Positions 1 to 11,220 of a DNA stretch of 64,000 nucleotides are shown piece by piece; position 1 is the stretch's first letter; every line of letters begins with the position of its first letter. The notes under the pieces were generated by a model. It was not told where the DNA came from and made no database searches. It worked only from the letters and a program-made list of their open reading frames with translations. Source of the stretch: Campylorhamphus procurvoides (lineage: Eukaryota > Chordata > Aves > Passeriformes > Dendrocolaptidae); NCBI GenBank assembly GCA_013396655.1, contig WBMV01008393.1, forward strand, positions 186,001 to 250,000, read 5' to 3'. The position numbers and the translations under genes were made by a program.

Positions 1-202
1 GAGAAGGGACCCGCTCGATTCCCGGTAAGTAACGAAGACCATTTTATTGCTAAACAGCAGTCTAGAAACAAAGCACATCCTGGAGTGGGGGAGCCAAAGG
101 ATTTATCCTTTGGGGAGAACTGCTGTGCCCAGTCTCCTGGCTCCTCCTTCTCCTCACCTCTAAGTGACTTCTTCCCAAATTCAGCAGGACTCAGATTCTT
201 TG
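1..202. other. Unique sequence before first CR1
   Basis: No gene or recognisable repeat is seen. The first 40 bases hold several CpGs, more than most of the window, and are followed by an AT-rich stretch. It could be the edge of an older element that continues outside the window, but nothing diagnostic is visible. Confidence 0.3.
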
Positions 203-592
203 AGAGAACTGGGATTGTTCACCTGGAGAAGAGGAGGTTCCAGGGAGAGCTGTGAGCTCCTTCCAGTGCCTAAAGGGGCTCCAGGAGAGCTGGAGAGGGA
301 CTTGGGACAAGGGATGGAGGGACAGGACAAGGGGAATGGCTTCCCACTGCCAGAGGGTAGGGATAGATGGGATACTGGGAGGCATTCTCCTCTGTGAGGG
401 TGGGCAGGCCCTGGCACAGGGTGCCCAGAGAAGCTGTGGCTGCCCCTGGATCCCTGGGAGTGTCCAAGGCCAGGTTGGACAAGGCTTGGAGCAACCTGGG
501 CTAGTGGGAGGTGTCCCTGCCCATGGCAGGGGGTGGAACAAGATGATCTTTAGGGTCCCTTCCAACCCAAACCATTCTGTGATTCTATGATT
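203..592 (+). mobile_element. CR1 LINE, 5'-truncated 3' end
   Basis: This is the 3' untranslated part of a CR1 non-LTR retrotransposon. It reads in CR1 order: a segment like 'CACCTGGAGAAGAGGAGG', the 'GGGATAGATGGGATA' block, 'GAGAAGCTGTGGCTGCCCC', 'GTCCAAGGCCAGGTTGGAC', 'GGAGCAACCTGGGCTAGTGG' and 'TCCCTTCCAACCCAAACC'. It ends in the CR1 terminal repeat (ATTCTGTG then ATTCTATG) at about 573-590. No reverse transcriptase remains, so the copy is dead on arrival, as is usual for CR1. It closely resembles the copy at 8431-8787, which suggests the same or a sister subfamily. Confidence 0.95.
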
Positions 593-2584
593 CAAATCCA
601 TCTTTCAGAGACAAAATTTGACAAGACTCTCAAACCACCTGAAGAGAGCTCAGTCCAAGCAACCTAAAGGCTCTGGTTCAAGGAAATCCAGAGACTGGTC
701 CTGCCCATGCCCCATCACTTCAGCACCTGGTCTAACTGAAAAGGTAAGACCTTCCAGCACCTGAAGCTCCCAGTTTTGCTTACACTTATCTTGCAGCTGC
801 TGTGATGTCATTTACTGTAAGAACAGAAACCTACTATTTTTTAAGCTTCCCTGGGGACTGTTCTGGGGAAAAAATGGTATCTAAGCCAAGTGACATAGCC
901 TAGCTGGTGTCCAGTCCCTGAAGACCCTTAAACACCCTCCGGGGCAGACAGGAGTAAGGAAATGTTTCCCAGGCAAGTCTGAAACCTGCAATGCACATTC
1001 CCAACCCAAGCAGGTCCATATATAAGAGAAGCCAACTGGTCTTTGTGATCAATCCCTATTTCCTCAGAAAACTGGCTCTAGCAGCTCATCTTCAAGATGC
1101 CAAGATGAGATCTCTGTTATTAAAGTCATAAAGTCAGTTATAAAGTCAGAGGAGACTGAACTGGAGCCTCTGCTCTTCCTCCTGCACCACCCCAAAGCAG
1201 CTGAACCCTTTACTTAACCTGAAAAACTTCCATGGGAATGGGGCATGGAATAGAGAGGAAAATATGTCTTATTTTAGCAAGGAGGATGGGAATGGCTGCC
1301 AAGGGTGAGCAGGTAGTTTGGACAGCTTTTCCTCCTTGTCTGGAAATATAAATGGTGAGGAGAGTGGAGGGGCAAAGATAATCCAGCTCAAAGTGTTCAC
1401 GGCATGACCACAAGAAAAGACGTACTGAGAAAGGAGGGATGAAAATCCATGTTCTTACAGGCTGCCTATGGAAAGGCCTGGCAGCTGGAGCCAGGCTCTT
1501 GGGAAGGTCTAGCTGGTCCTGCACACAGGATTGCACCAGGGCTGCTCCAGGGAGCAGGGATGGGGCCATCCAGTCCAGCTTGGTTTGGCACAAGGAGGTG
1601 CTGCCCAAATAGTGGTCAGAAGGAGATCCAAAAGCAAGCCCGTTGCTGCCGCAAGGGTTGGTGACACCAAAGAGAAAGGCCACCACAGGCAGGGCTGACA
1701 CATCCAGCTTGGCTTTCTAGGGCCAGGCTACGCCTGCTGGCAGTGCTGCTGCATCCCAGGAAGGCTCTAAAGGGGAAGTCCAGGCTTTACCCACAAGCAC
1801 AAAAGTGTGTTATGACTTTCCAGTTCCAACACAAGCCCTCTGACTCACACACACAAGCTGCTTATTGCTTATCCTGTTTCACATTTACTTTCCCTCCAGC
1901 AAACCTCCCCAGTGTTGCAGCAATTCCTTTTCCTTCTTGGGCTGCTTGAATCCACCTCTTTACAGTACAGAACTGACCTTTTTTTCCATACTTTGAGGGT
2001 TCATTTCTGTGTGCAGGACTTTGGAGCCTCCTCCAGAACCCCTCTTTCTGCCCACGCCACTCCTGGAGGCTCTGCAGATGTTTCCTGGGGCGCTTCCATT
2101 TCTGTTCCAGGTAGCTGGGTCATTTCTGTAACAGATCAGGGTGGAAGCAACACTTTTATAAAACCATTCAGCACATTAAAGGAAAATACCATCCATTTCA
2201 GACCTAAGTTTTCCTGAGAAACAGGAACAGGTTGTGGGCTCAGCCTCTGCTTTGAATAACTGAAATGTAAAGCAGCCTATGGGGGTTACACACATTTGCT
2301 TTCAGCGTGGGACTCTGGAATCCAGCTCTGGTAAATCCAGGTTCTTGGAGACGAGATCCAGCTACCAGCCCTGGGCTGGGCACTGCCTGTCCAGAGCATT
2401 TACCCAGAGCTGAGATGTTCAGCTGCAAGGTGCCCACCAGCTTCAAGTGTTTTCCTCATTATTATTGCAGAGGCCGTAAGTGGCAAAGGCAGCTCTTGGT
2501 TTCTGCTGGTTCCCAACTTGCGGGAAAGCTCGTTATCAGTGGGGGCATCCTTGAAACAGCAACCAAGAGCATTCACTTTTAATA
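593..2584. other. Intergenic or intronic, nothing identified
   Basis: Unique-looking sequence without a supportable gene, RNA or repeat. Open frames on both strands around 1210-1703 overlap each other and encode proline- and cysteine-rich strings without domain character, so they are treated as chance frames. Confidence 0.4.
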
Positions 2585-2995
2585 TTTAATGTATTCCTCA
2601 GGCTCTGGGAGAGCAATGTGAGAAAGATCCCGTAAAAATCTATTAGTGTTAATAAAATACCACCCAACAGGTTGTCCATTATCAGCAATTAAAGTTTTCA
2701 AAGCAGGTCAGATAACTCCCCGGAATGATTTGTGTGGCCTTTACATCCGTTCTTCTCCTTCTTCCATTTTTTTTTCTTTATTAAACTTTCTCAACTCTTT
2801 TCACCCCCCCTCCCTCCCTCCCTCCCACAGCCCAGTCTGAGCCCTAACCAGTGAATTATAGCACTAATGAGGTGTTTATACTCTCTGCCCATCAATCACA
2901 GATGTGTGTGAGTGAAAGCGCCAGCCGATAGTCGGGAAGTGCTGCAGCCTTTGCTGCAGCCAAAGGAATATTAGACTGGGGCTAGATAAATCCCC
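2585..2995. promoter_or_regulatory. AT-rich candidate conserved noncoding block
   Basis: The block combines an AT-rich left part (2585-2760), a pyrimidine/C-rich tract (2765-2826) and a right part (2831-2995). The right part holds 'GAATTATAGCACTAATGAGG', 'CCATCAATCA' and several retained CpGs ('AGCGCCAGCCGATAGTCGGG'). Homeodomain-type TAAT/ATTA cores and PBX-like ATCAATCA are present. This composition is typical of enhancer-type noncoding elements. Conservation is not measured, so the call is inference. Confidence 0.3.
2804..2826. repeat. C-rich (CCCT)n tract, G4-capable on minus strand
   Basis: Seven cytosines are followed by four TCCC-type units. On the minus strand this gives five guanine runs of at least three separated by single adenines, a strong putative G-quadruplex; the plus strand is a candidate i-motif. 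Confidence 0.8.
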
Positions 2996-3460
2996 TGCTC
3001 TCTGCCTTTGTTGCTCTTAGCCCCAGGGCAGGAGCAAGCACACTCCATCTGATTTTCTCCCCAGCATCCAAATGGGGACATCCTCGTAGCTCATGTATGT
3101 AACCTCTGTCCTCTCATTTGTCTCACTTCACCCCTGAACCACAGCAGTGCATCCCTGGAATGTGATAGCCCTAACAACGGAGGGAGCAGCTAACTCAGGG
3201 TGCCATCAAACAAGGCAAGAGTTCTCCTGTTTCAATGTTTTTCCCATCTTTTCCTTGTCTGTGAGCTCCCAGAACACAGACCACACGGATGGTGGCACGC
3301 TGAAGGACCAGCACTAAAATCCTAACTAGTTAATTTATACCTGTTTCGTGTCTTAAAACAAAACCAAGGCTTGGGGTTTTAACAGTGAAGCTTTGGCTTT
3401 CTCCCTGCTAATGAATTAATCTTAAAAGAAAATCAAAATGAAATCTAAATGAATAAACAC
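2996..3460. other. Noncoding, AT-rich toward the right
   Basis: No gene. From about 3310 the sequence becomes AT-rich, with several TAAT/ATTA cores ('GCTAATGAATTAATCTT' near 3408-3424), and could be part of the same regulatory territory. No repeat is recognised. Confidence 0.3.
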
Positions 3461-3464
3461 CCAT

Positions 3465-3560
3465 GTTTATGGAGACCTCAAAGCCCTTTACACCTACACA
3501 AACCCAGTCATTAAATGAGGTCTCTGCGGTTTCCCTTTAGCATAAACTCGGAGAGAGTGG
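3465..3560 (+). repeat. Possible ancient MIR/CORE-SINE remnant
   Basis: The order 'TTTATGGAGACCTCAAAGCC', 'CTTTACACCTAC', 'CAGTCATTAAATGAGG' resembles the part of MIR-like SINEs in which a size-class segment precedes a CTTTACA motif and a CTCATTTAAT-like motif. It is strongly diverged and short, so an alignment would be needed to accept it. Confidence 0.3.
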
Positions 3561-6500
3561 GGCAAAGTCAGGTGTGATGCTCCCAAAGAACCCCTCGAGG
3601 GATGTTTACTGCACCTTTCCAGTTCCTGGGAAAAAGACAAGAGCTCCTGCCTGGTGACCCCAGCAGCACTCACACCAGTGGGAAATCTCTTCTAGGATCT
3701 TTCAGAAAGGGAGTTAGGAGCAAAGACAAGGAGCTGAAGGGGCTCAGCCACGGCTGGAGAGGCTAAAATTCTCTTTCAAAGCAGCTGTTTCTCTTCTGCT
3801 TGGAGAGCAGGACCATTGCCAGCCCGAGCACCCCACATGTGCTGGCTGTGACCACAGCTGGGTGTGCACAGCTGGCAGGCTCCTGCCCCAGGGCTCTGCT
3901 TTTGGAGCAGAGCAGCTTCTCCTCCTCCTGCTGAACCATCAGTGTGCAAACCCCCAAATCTTCTGGGTTATTCTTCAAGAAAATGAAGTTTTTACTTGAA
4001 TGTGCTTTTTGGAGCAGCATTGCCACTCCACCTTGTTTTTAGAAAATATTGGGACTAGCCATCCCATCCTCTCCCACCCCCAATCCCACTTTATTTATCT
4101 CCTCCCCTCCTCACAGGCTCCTGTTCTAGCTGTTTCTTTTTTCTGGTTCATGCTCTGTTCCTGTAAATAAAGCTCTCCTTGTGTTCTGCTCCTCCCCACA
4201 TCACTCCCCCACCATTTTTCTAAGGAAGCTCCAGGTCCTTGTGCAACCTATTGCCATCTGCTGACAAAATCCACCTTCTCCTTAGTCACTGTTCATGAAC
4301 CCCTTCACAGCTACCCATGGATTCCACTCAGCCTGCTGGTAGAAAAACCTGATGATGACGTTTTCCAGCGCAAATAAAAGCCTTTTGTCAGTCCAGCTCC
4401 TGGGTCAGATCCTGATGGGAACCTGCCACAGGCTCTGGGGGGACACATGGGGACAGTTCACCTTCTGGCAACATCCCCCTGTGGCCACACTGCTTTGGGA
4501 ACTCAAGCAAACACATCTGAAGGGAGTTTGGGGTGACTTCTCCTCCCACTCTGTCTGCTGGAGAGAGATTTGAATGTCTTGGTAGGAGGAGGGATGGGAA
4601 GGGGAGAGAGGGAGGCAAACAGGCACTGGGTTTGTGGTGAGCAGAGGGGAGGGGGGACTTGGCAGCTCTTCACAGCAGAGCAGGAAGTCTTAATCCTTGG
4701 AGCCAGTTGAGTAACCCCACTGGTGACCTTCCAGTGTAGGCGCCAGTCCTCTCACACAGCGGAAAAACAGAGGCAGAGACAGAAACAGAAGCTGAGAGAA
4801 AATGGCCCAAACAATCCCCACACCACAGAGATGAAGGGACACTTCACCCACGGGAGGAGCACTAGGAGGGGACAGCAGGCTCAGTGTCCTGATGCATCTC
4901 ACAGATTCCATGTCTGTTCCTGGGGGTTGTGTTTCTATTTAAGCACCAAAACAAGTGGTTGGCTTTTCTCAAGAACTTGGCATGTTGGGAAAATGTGGCT
5001 TTGGGTGTCCCGAGGGTGACATGTAAATCAGGGGGTAGGTGTGCTGTGCTGCCTCAGGCCTGACTCATTGCCACTGGTGACAGAGCACTGCAGCTCCCTG
5101 ACTCACAGGCCCAGGATTCCTCCCTGTGGAAACCAGAGCGTGGGAGGGGAGGACACAGAAATGGTGCAGAGCTCACAGCTGGGACGAGGGGAGACGGTCC
5201 TTGACACGAGAGTTGGGAAACACTGAGTATCCCACAGTTTAGCTGAAGCTCCAGGGAGCTGCTGGGTGAGAAGTTCCCTAAGAACTCAAGTTCTTATAGA
5301 CCTCATCCTGCTCTGGCATCCCAGGCAACCACAGGACAGGGATGTCCTACTTCACCATGGCCATGAAGGAGGCAATCCCTGTGCAGACACTTCCTGTGTT
5401 CTTTCTGTTGCTAGAACTGAGAACTCAAAATACAATACTCTTGTACCCCCTTTGTCCTGTGCACAAATTAATATTTATTGTTACATTTACACCTTAGCAG
5501 AGCTTAGCAAATAATTTCCTTCCATCACGGAAACTTCCTCTAAGGAAGAATAAACTTCAGAACACGACAGAGGAAAGACACACACAAGTGCTGGTGATGG
5601 CCATGGATGTCCTGGATGAGACCAGTTGTGCAAGGACAGGTGAGAAGGACAGCCCAAAGCTCCTGGGGTGAATCCCACTGCCCCAGCCACCAGCCCAGCT
5701 TGCAGCAGGGTCAGCAGAGCAGAACGTGTCTCCACGCACACTGCAGAGCCTGGGAAAGAGAGGGAGAGCGTGGGCAGCACAGTGGGTTATGGGCAGGAAT
5801 TCCATGTTTAGGACAGTACTAAGAGTCAGCTGAAAATCATTAAGTTTGGTGACTTGAGTGCTTTTGAAATGCATGCCCCAGCCACGAGGCTGAGACAGGA
5901 TGAGTCATGTGGGGAACAAGCCAGGGCCATAAAGAGCTGGAGCCACACACCAGAACCAGCTGAGGAAGGTGTAAACCAAAGCCCAATCCTAAGGGAGGAC
6001 ACCCTTCAATATGTCACACGTGACACCGGTGCCCTTACACTGCACAGCATTCCTCCTTCCACTGTAGCCAGGATAGCAAAACATGGACCCTCCAAAGTCG
6101 ACACAGGCTTTTTGGACAGTGCCCAACAATCTGTGTGCTGGGCTGGCTCCAGCAAAGTGAGGCAGGAAGGGCCAGGTCACAGCCAAAGGTTGTGTTGGCA
6201 CAAGAGTGGATGAGTGTGGAGCCAGCCTGGGCAAGCTGAGTGACAGACATTGAGCCAACCCTGCCAGCACGGCCGCTCTGAGACCCAAAGGATTTCCTCT
6301 GCCTGAAGGATTACATGGAAACAGGAGCCAGAATGGGAGCAGGGAGGAGAGAAAGAGGAGGAAATCACACCCCATAATTTTAAGCTTCTAAGAAAGGTAG
6401 GGGTTCAGTCCAAACTAATTGTTTCAGTTCACTTTATATTCAATGAGAAAGGAACTCCTTGCCAGAATGGAATTTCTCTCATCTTAAATGAGGTGGGATA

Positions 6501-7015
6501 TGTGTTCCCCCTTACCATTTCTGTTAACAAGAAGGGAAAAGCAGACAATTAGTTTGATCTGGATACTTTGCTCAAAAAGACTAAAATCAGGTGACATGAA
6601 TCCTACCCTGAATGTCCTATCCAGGTGAGTGTGACTCATGTGTGACAGAGCCAGGAGTCCAGCTTTGCTCCCTTCTGCCCTGACACACCATCCGCTGTTT
6701 CCACCACCTTTCCTCCTGCTGATCATCACCCAGCCTTGAGAAATCAAGGCAACTCCTGCCGCGAGGATGCCAGAAAGTGGCAAATTCCAACTCACAGAAA
6801 TAAAGGCAAGGACCTGGGGAACCACAGGGCTGAGAGGTGGTTAGTTCAAACATCTCATGCCACTTGTATGAACAAACCGCTCAGTCCTGCCTCTCCCAAA
6901 TCGTCACAGCTTTCTTTTCCTCCTTGCTTTGTTTGTATTTCTGTAATTATTTCTCCCCCTTTCTTTCCCCCTCCCTGTTAACAGGGGAAAAACACAAGGG
7001 AGAGAACGCAGGCAG
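3561..7015. other. Long noncoding stretch, nothing identified
   Basis: No supportable gene, RNA gene, CR1 copy or tandem array in about 3.4 kb. Small AT-rich patches occur at 5460-5520 and 6380-6480. Chance frames up to about 128 codons lie on both strands (for example 5854-6213 plus and 5989-6375 minus, which overlap each other), without recognisable domains. Confidence 0.4.
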
Positions 7016-7330
7016 CCAAAAGCTCATTAACATACTTGACCTTTCTGAGGAAAATTAATTCCAAATTCGCACATACCGGCTGCGTTGCTTGGTTTTGTCA
7101 CAACGGTGGCATCATTAGAGAGGAGACGAGATGGCTCAAGGGGACGGGGTGTCTGCCACCTCAATGGAACTTGCACCGAGTTACTGAGTGCTGGCACAAA
7201 TAAAGCAATGACATGGGCCATTCTGTCAGCTTTTCACATGAAATTAATCTTCGTTTCGTTGGCTGTGTAAATTTTTATCACCGCGGAGTGGGGGGTGATG
7301 AATATACCGAAGCATCCTGACAGCTCTGGC
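7016..7330. promoter_or_regulatory. Candidate conserved noncoding element
   Basis: The block has low GC for its surroundings yet retains many CpGs (for example near 7066, 7078, 7254 and 7281). It carries homeodomain cores: 'AAAATTAATT' at 7051-7060 and 'AAATTAATC' at 7241-7249, plus 'TTTTTATCACCGCGG' near 7271. Complete frames are short. CpG retention together with AT-rich transcription factor cores and absence of repeats is what conserved vertebrate enhancers usually look like. Conservation was not measured. Confidence 0.35.
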
Positions 7331-7971
7331 CTGAAAACTCGAGATTGGCTCAGCATCTCGGCATGCCAGAGCAATGCCCCTGCCCCGTGCGTGTGCATGC
7401 ACGGGTGGGTGTGCTCCTGGGTGACACTGGTGACACTCTCCTGCCACTCCAGCGTGCCACGGCCTGGGAAGGGCTTGAGGTTTGGATTTCCTGGCTTCAG
7501 GGCAATGGCAAACAAATTGCTGCTTCTTTTTTGCTCCCTGAGCCCCAACCCAAAAGCTGGTTTGGATGCTGGCAGGATTTCCTGACTGATGAGGGGAAAA
7601 AGAGCCAGCCCTGCTTTCTCCTGTGGCTCTCGTTGCTGTTGTTTCTGAGGTGGATGTCACGCAGCAGCCCAGGTAGGGAGGTGACATTGTTTGCTGCCAG
7701 CAGGGATGTGAGAATAACACAGAGCACACGCACCTTCCCACCCCAGACAGCCCCGACACCAAGGGGTGAGCAGGCTCTGCTCTCCCACACTCTCTGCCCT
7801 GCCAACAGCAGGACAGCCCACCCTGCACCCACATCCACAGGCTCAGAGAGCAGCCTCAGGGTCACAGCTCGCTCTGGGCTCTGTATCTGAGACATTTAAC
7901 CCCTAATTCCCTACAGAGAAACAACACAAGTTACAGAGAACCCCAGAGTGGTTTGGTTAAAGCTCCTCTTG
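7331..7971. other. Noncoding, overlapping chance frames
   Basis: Long open frames exist on both strands (7345-7890 plus, 181 codons; 7244-7834 minus, 196 codons) over the same bases. Neither translation has a recognisable domain, and both are rich in Ser, Pro, Cys and Trp, as chance frames in such sequence usually are. I see no gene here. Confidence 0.4.
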
Positions 7972-8012
7972 TTCCAAGCCCAGTGCCACGGGCAGGGACA
8001 CCTTCCACTAGA
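7972..8012 (-). mobile_element. Short CR1 fragment
   Basis: 'CCCAGTGCCACGGGCAGGGA' continuing into 'CACCTTCCACTAG' is the complement of the CR1 3' segment that reads CTAGTGGAAGGTGTCCCTGCCC. Both flanks of the element are missing, so this is a relic of about 40 bp. Confidence 0.65.
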
Positions 8013-8430
8013 GGAGAATCTCCTCCAGAAGCCTGTCCCCAAAGCAGAGCCACATCCACAGGGACTGGCAGAGCAGAGTGCCCAGGCCTCTGGCCATCAT
8101 CACACACGTGGCACTTGGCACCACTCGCCAGTCAAGGGCATCGACTGCTCTTTTCAGAGCAACAGAGAGCTCAGCCAAGCCCAGTCACCCGCCTGCACTC
8201 AAACTGTCACTCAGAGGCAGCATGCCCGTGGAATTGTGTGGCTTATACTTTTGGCTTGGAAAATTTGGATTTGGCCCCTGAATGTAAAGCCTGTGTCACT
8301 TCCTGAATTAGCCAGGGCTCATTCTGGCCTAAAATGCACCCGTGTGACAGTCTGGAGGAACTGTGCAATGACAGAGGCACATCCTGACACAGGTGAACAC
8401 AACAGATCCCATCCATGAACGTGCATTTTC
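8013..8430. other. Noncoding spacer between two CR1 pieces
   Basis: No gene or repeat recognised. The segment from 8235 to 8300 is AT-richer than its flanks. Confidence 0.35.
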
Positions 8431-8787
8431 AGCCTGGAGAAGAGAAGGCTCTGCAAGACCTCATAGCAGCTTTCCAGTACCTAAAGGGGGCCTATAAGAA
8501 GTCTGGAGAGAGGCTTTTTATAAGGACAAGGAGGAATGACCTTAAACTGCTAGAGGGCAGGGATAGATGGGATATTGGGAAGAAATTCCTCCCTGTGAGG
8601 GTGGGCCGGCCCTGGCACAGGTTGGGCAGAGAAGCTGTGGCTGCCCCATCCCTGGAAGTGTCCAAGGCCAGGTTGGACAAGGCTTGGAGCAACCTGGGAG
8701 AGTGGAAGGTGTCTCTGCCCATGGCAGGGGTGGAACAAGAAGATCTTTAGGGTCCCTTCCAACCCAAACCATTCTGTGATTCTATGA
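8431..8787 (+). mobile_element. CR1 LINE, 5'-truncated 3' end
   Basis: A well-preserved CR1 3' end. It begins with 'CAGCCTGGAGAAGAGAAGG', continues through 'AGGGCAGGGATAGATGGG', 'GGCAGAGAAGCTGTGGCTGC', 'TGTCCAAGGCCAGGTTGGAC' and 'TCCCTTCCAACCCAAACC', and ends with ATTCTGTG-ATTCTATGA at 8771-8787. Block order and most of the sequence match the copy at 203-592, so the two derive from closely related masters. Confidence 0.95.
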
Positions 8788-9119
8788 ACATCTCCCTGGC
8801 ACTGGTAAGAAATCCCTCTTCTCTCAATCATGATGTCCTCATACACTTCCACACGTGAACACAGAGATGGATGTCCACATATAATTCACAAATAACGGCT
8901 ACTCAAGTCCCAAAACCAAACATATTTGGAAATATATAATAGAGAAGGATGCTCTTGTTAGTGCAGCTTTCTTTGGAGGTCTCCTTAGTGGATTCCACGC
9001 GCCTGGCAGCAAGGAAAGCTCAGCACACTCACCTGTGCTACAGGTCAAGGGGCACAGTTTTGAGTTGTTAGATCCCATCTGGTCTATACCCAGCTGTGAG
9101 CTCCAAAGTACAAGGAAGA
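8788..9119. other. Noncoding, nothing identified
   Basis: AT-moderate unique sequence immediately after the CR1 tail. The part at 8880-8945 is AT-rich. No gene or repeat is recognised. Confidence 0.35.
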
Positions 9120-9510
9120 TGCTGATAAACCTGAATAAATCTAATAGGGAGCCATCAAGAAGAGGGTCAGGGGGCTGAGGGAAGGGAGTTTGTCCACCTT
9201 GCTCAAGTTTTAGGGGCAGTTAACTGTAGTCTTAGATAATATGGCATATACAGGGAGACAGACCCAGGCTCTCTTTGCTCAGGAGTGTGGCAGGGGGGTA
9301 AAAGACAAATTAAATCAAAAGAAAGGACAGACATTGAAGGAGTGATGGTTCTGCCTGGATATAAGGAAAAAATAATCAAGCTACCACATCTCTGACTCAG
9401 GAGGTTTTAAACATCTGACTGGACACAGCCCTGAGCAACCTTTTCTGAACCCAGTTTGAGCTGGCTTGGAACAGTGGTTGGACTAAACCTCAAGAGGTCC
9501 CTTCAGGCTC
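9120..9510 (+). mobile_element. Old, decayed CR1 3' end
   Basis: The right part retains CR1 landmarks: 'CTGGATATAAGGAAAAAAT' (the element's 'ATAAGGAAAAACTT' block), 'CTGACTCAGGAGGTTTTAAA' (altered 'GGAGGTATTTAAA'), 'GAGCAACC' and 'GGTTGGACTAAACCTCAAGA' followed by 'GGTCCCTTCAG'. Divergence is far higher than in the 203 or 8431 copies and the terminal ATTCTRTG repeat is gone. It therefore represents an older insertion. The left boundary is uncertain. Confidence 0.7.
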
Positions 9511-10300
9511 AGTTTGCTCCTCTCTCCCTCTAAATTCTGCAAGACCTTTGCAGGCTGTGTATCTGTACCTGTACCTAAGCATGCAGGAGAGGGGTGCATG
9601 TGTCCTGGGGCACTGATGGACCCACATAAAGAGCAGCTTGGAGTTTTCAGGGGGTGATGAGTGTGTGCTCTCAGGGAATTTCTGCCTCTACACACATGGG
9701 AAGGTGTTTGTGTGTGTGTCACACATCAGTGACACTGCTGTGTGCCTGTGCAGGGGGAGCTCAGCAGGGGCAGGGTGTGTTTCCAGCTGCCTGGAGTGCA
9801 CAGAGGAGATCTCCGAGCAAAGCCGCGCCAACAAGAGCATCCTTCTCCCTCTCGCCAGCCCTTTGTGGCTTGTTGAAGTAATGCAGTTTCTGAGGGGGGA
9901 AAGTCTTATATCTTGAGACAAACCACATACCTCCAGGGTGTGCATCCAGCCTGGGAGAGAGTGGAAGTGAGACAAGAGAACAGTCCAAGTCTCTCCGAGG
10001 TGTCACAGTGCGCGCGCGGCATGCAATGACTCGGCCCCATCGGAAGCGATGGGGTGAGAAGAGAGAGCGAACTGCCTTGAGAGGCCTTCAGAAATAGAAA
10101 CAGGACAATCCAAACACGCTTCCACTTGAAGTCATTCCCCATGGATGTTCCCAAAGCAGCAAGGATCCTCTAACACGGTTGTAGGTGGAAAAGGTGGTCG
10201 AACCCACACGCACAGAGACATGTGAGGTGCAGTAGTGGAGTCTGGTGGCAGAACACACATGGAAAATAACATCTGGCACCAATGATCTTCACCTAAATGT
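9511..10300. other. Noncoding, with CpG-rich hairpin
   Basis: No supportable gene. A minus-strand frame (9906-10154) begins with a hydrophobic N-terminal run that looks like a signal peptide, but it has no further recognisable domain. The part 10000-10080 is unusually rich in CpG. A perfect hairpin at 10035-10054 is listed separately. Confidence 0.35.
10035..10054. other. Perfect 8-bp stem hairpin
   Basis: CCCCATCG at 10035-10042 and CGATGGGG at 10047-10054 are exact reverse complements with loop GAAG. It sits just right of an alternating GCGCGCGCGG run (10012-10020). There is no T-run after it, so it is not a simple terminator, and the stem is too short for a microRNA precursor. Confidence 0.75.
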
Positions 10301-11220
10301 TCACCAAAAGGGGTTCTGGGTAATCCCTGATGCTTTAATAACCCCCCTGCCAATGTGGGTAGGAGCAGAGCAGCAGCACTCCCAAATTGCAGAGAGATGA
10401 ATCGCTGGGTAACCTGGGGGACACTGGCCATGCTCAAGTGAAGGGGAATTGAAACAGATTGTCCAGGAGCACCAAGGCACAGCGTGGGAGGAGGGAGAGG
10501 CAGAGGAGGGTTCAGCAGCAAGTGTCCTGCTTGCAGCCTGCAACCTGAGAGGGGAGAAATCCCATCCAAAACCTCCAGCTCCAGACAGCCTGTTTGTCAG
10601 AGGAGTCTGAATTTCAGCTCTGCCTTGACTGGGGCTGCTCCCGACCAAGGAGCTTTGCCAGGTGCTCTGGGAGCTCAGCTGGAGCTCTGCACTCACAGTT
10701 CACCTGCTGGGTCATGGCCAGGAGCTCTGGGAGCTCCCTACCCACCTCATTCCATCCCATAGGATGGGTGAGGGGGAATTTGTAAGTAGGTGATCAGAAG
10801 CAATGATTTACCAGGGCACTAAAAGATCAAGGCAGTGGTTTCTAAAGGATCTCAGAGTTTCTGAAGCCTAAAGTGTTACTGTGCTTTCAGGTCTACCCCC
10901 AGGCTGTCAACCTTGCTCCAGCTTCTTGGAATAAATAATTGTCCCACTGCTCATTAGCCAAAAAGTAGAAAACCTGTTCCAAAAGCTCCTTGCACACTCC
11001 CCCAAGAAAGAAGGCATGTGATAAGTATCTGCTTCTCAAGAATACAGAGCCCTAAGAAGGATAAAATTTCTAATTCATATTTTAAATGAGATTCCTTTTG
11101 CAGTTCCAGTAGTATGGAAAGAATAAAAAATAAGAAAGGCTTTGAAAAATGCCTTTTTGTTATCAACTCCAAGTCTCGCTCCAGGTTTCACTGTAATTCA
11201 GTAGGTCATATCTCCTGATC
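10301..11220. other. Noncoding, nothing identified
   Basis: No gene or clear repeat. A short imperfect duplication of GCTCTGGGAGCTC occurs around 10665-10740. The part 11050-11160 is AT-rich. Confidence 0.35.

Noticed and set aside
7244..7890. Overlapping 196-codon minus and 181-codon plus frames
   Set aside because: Both strands open over the same bases and neither has domain character; chance frames in moderately GC-rich sequence.
9906..10154. Minus-strand frame with signal-peptide-like start, considered as a decayed secreted or envelope-type gene
   Set aside because: Only the hydrophobic start is suggestive; no downstream domain, no long terminal repeats and no primer-binding site found around it.
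10190..10215. tRNA B box on the minus strand (GGTTCGACCAC)
   Set aside because: Imperfect match, no A box at the right distance and no cloverleaf could be drawn.
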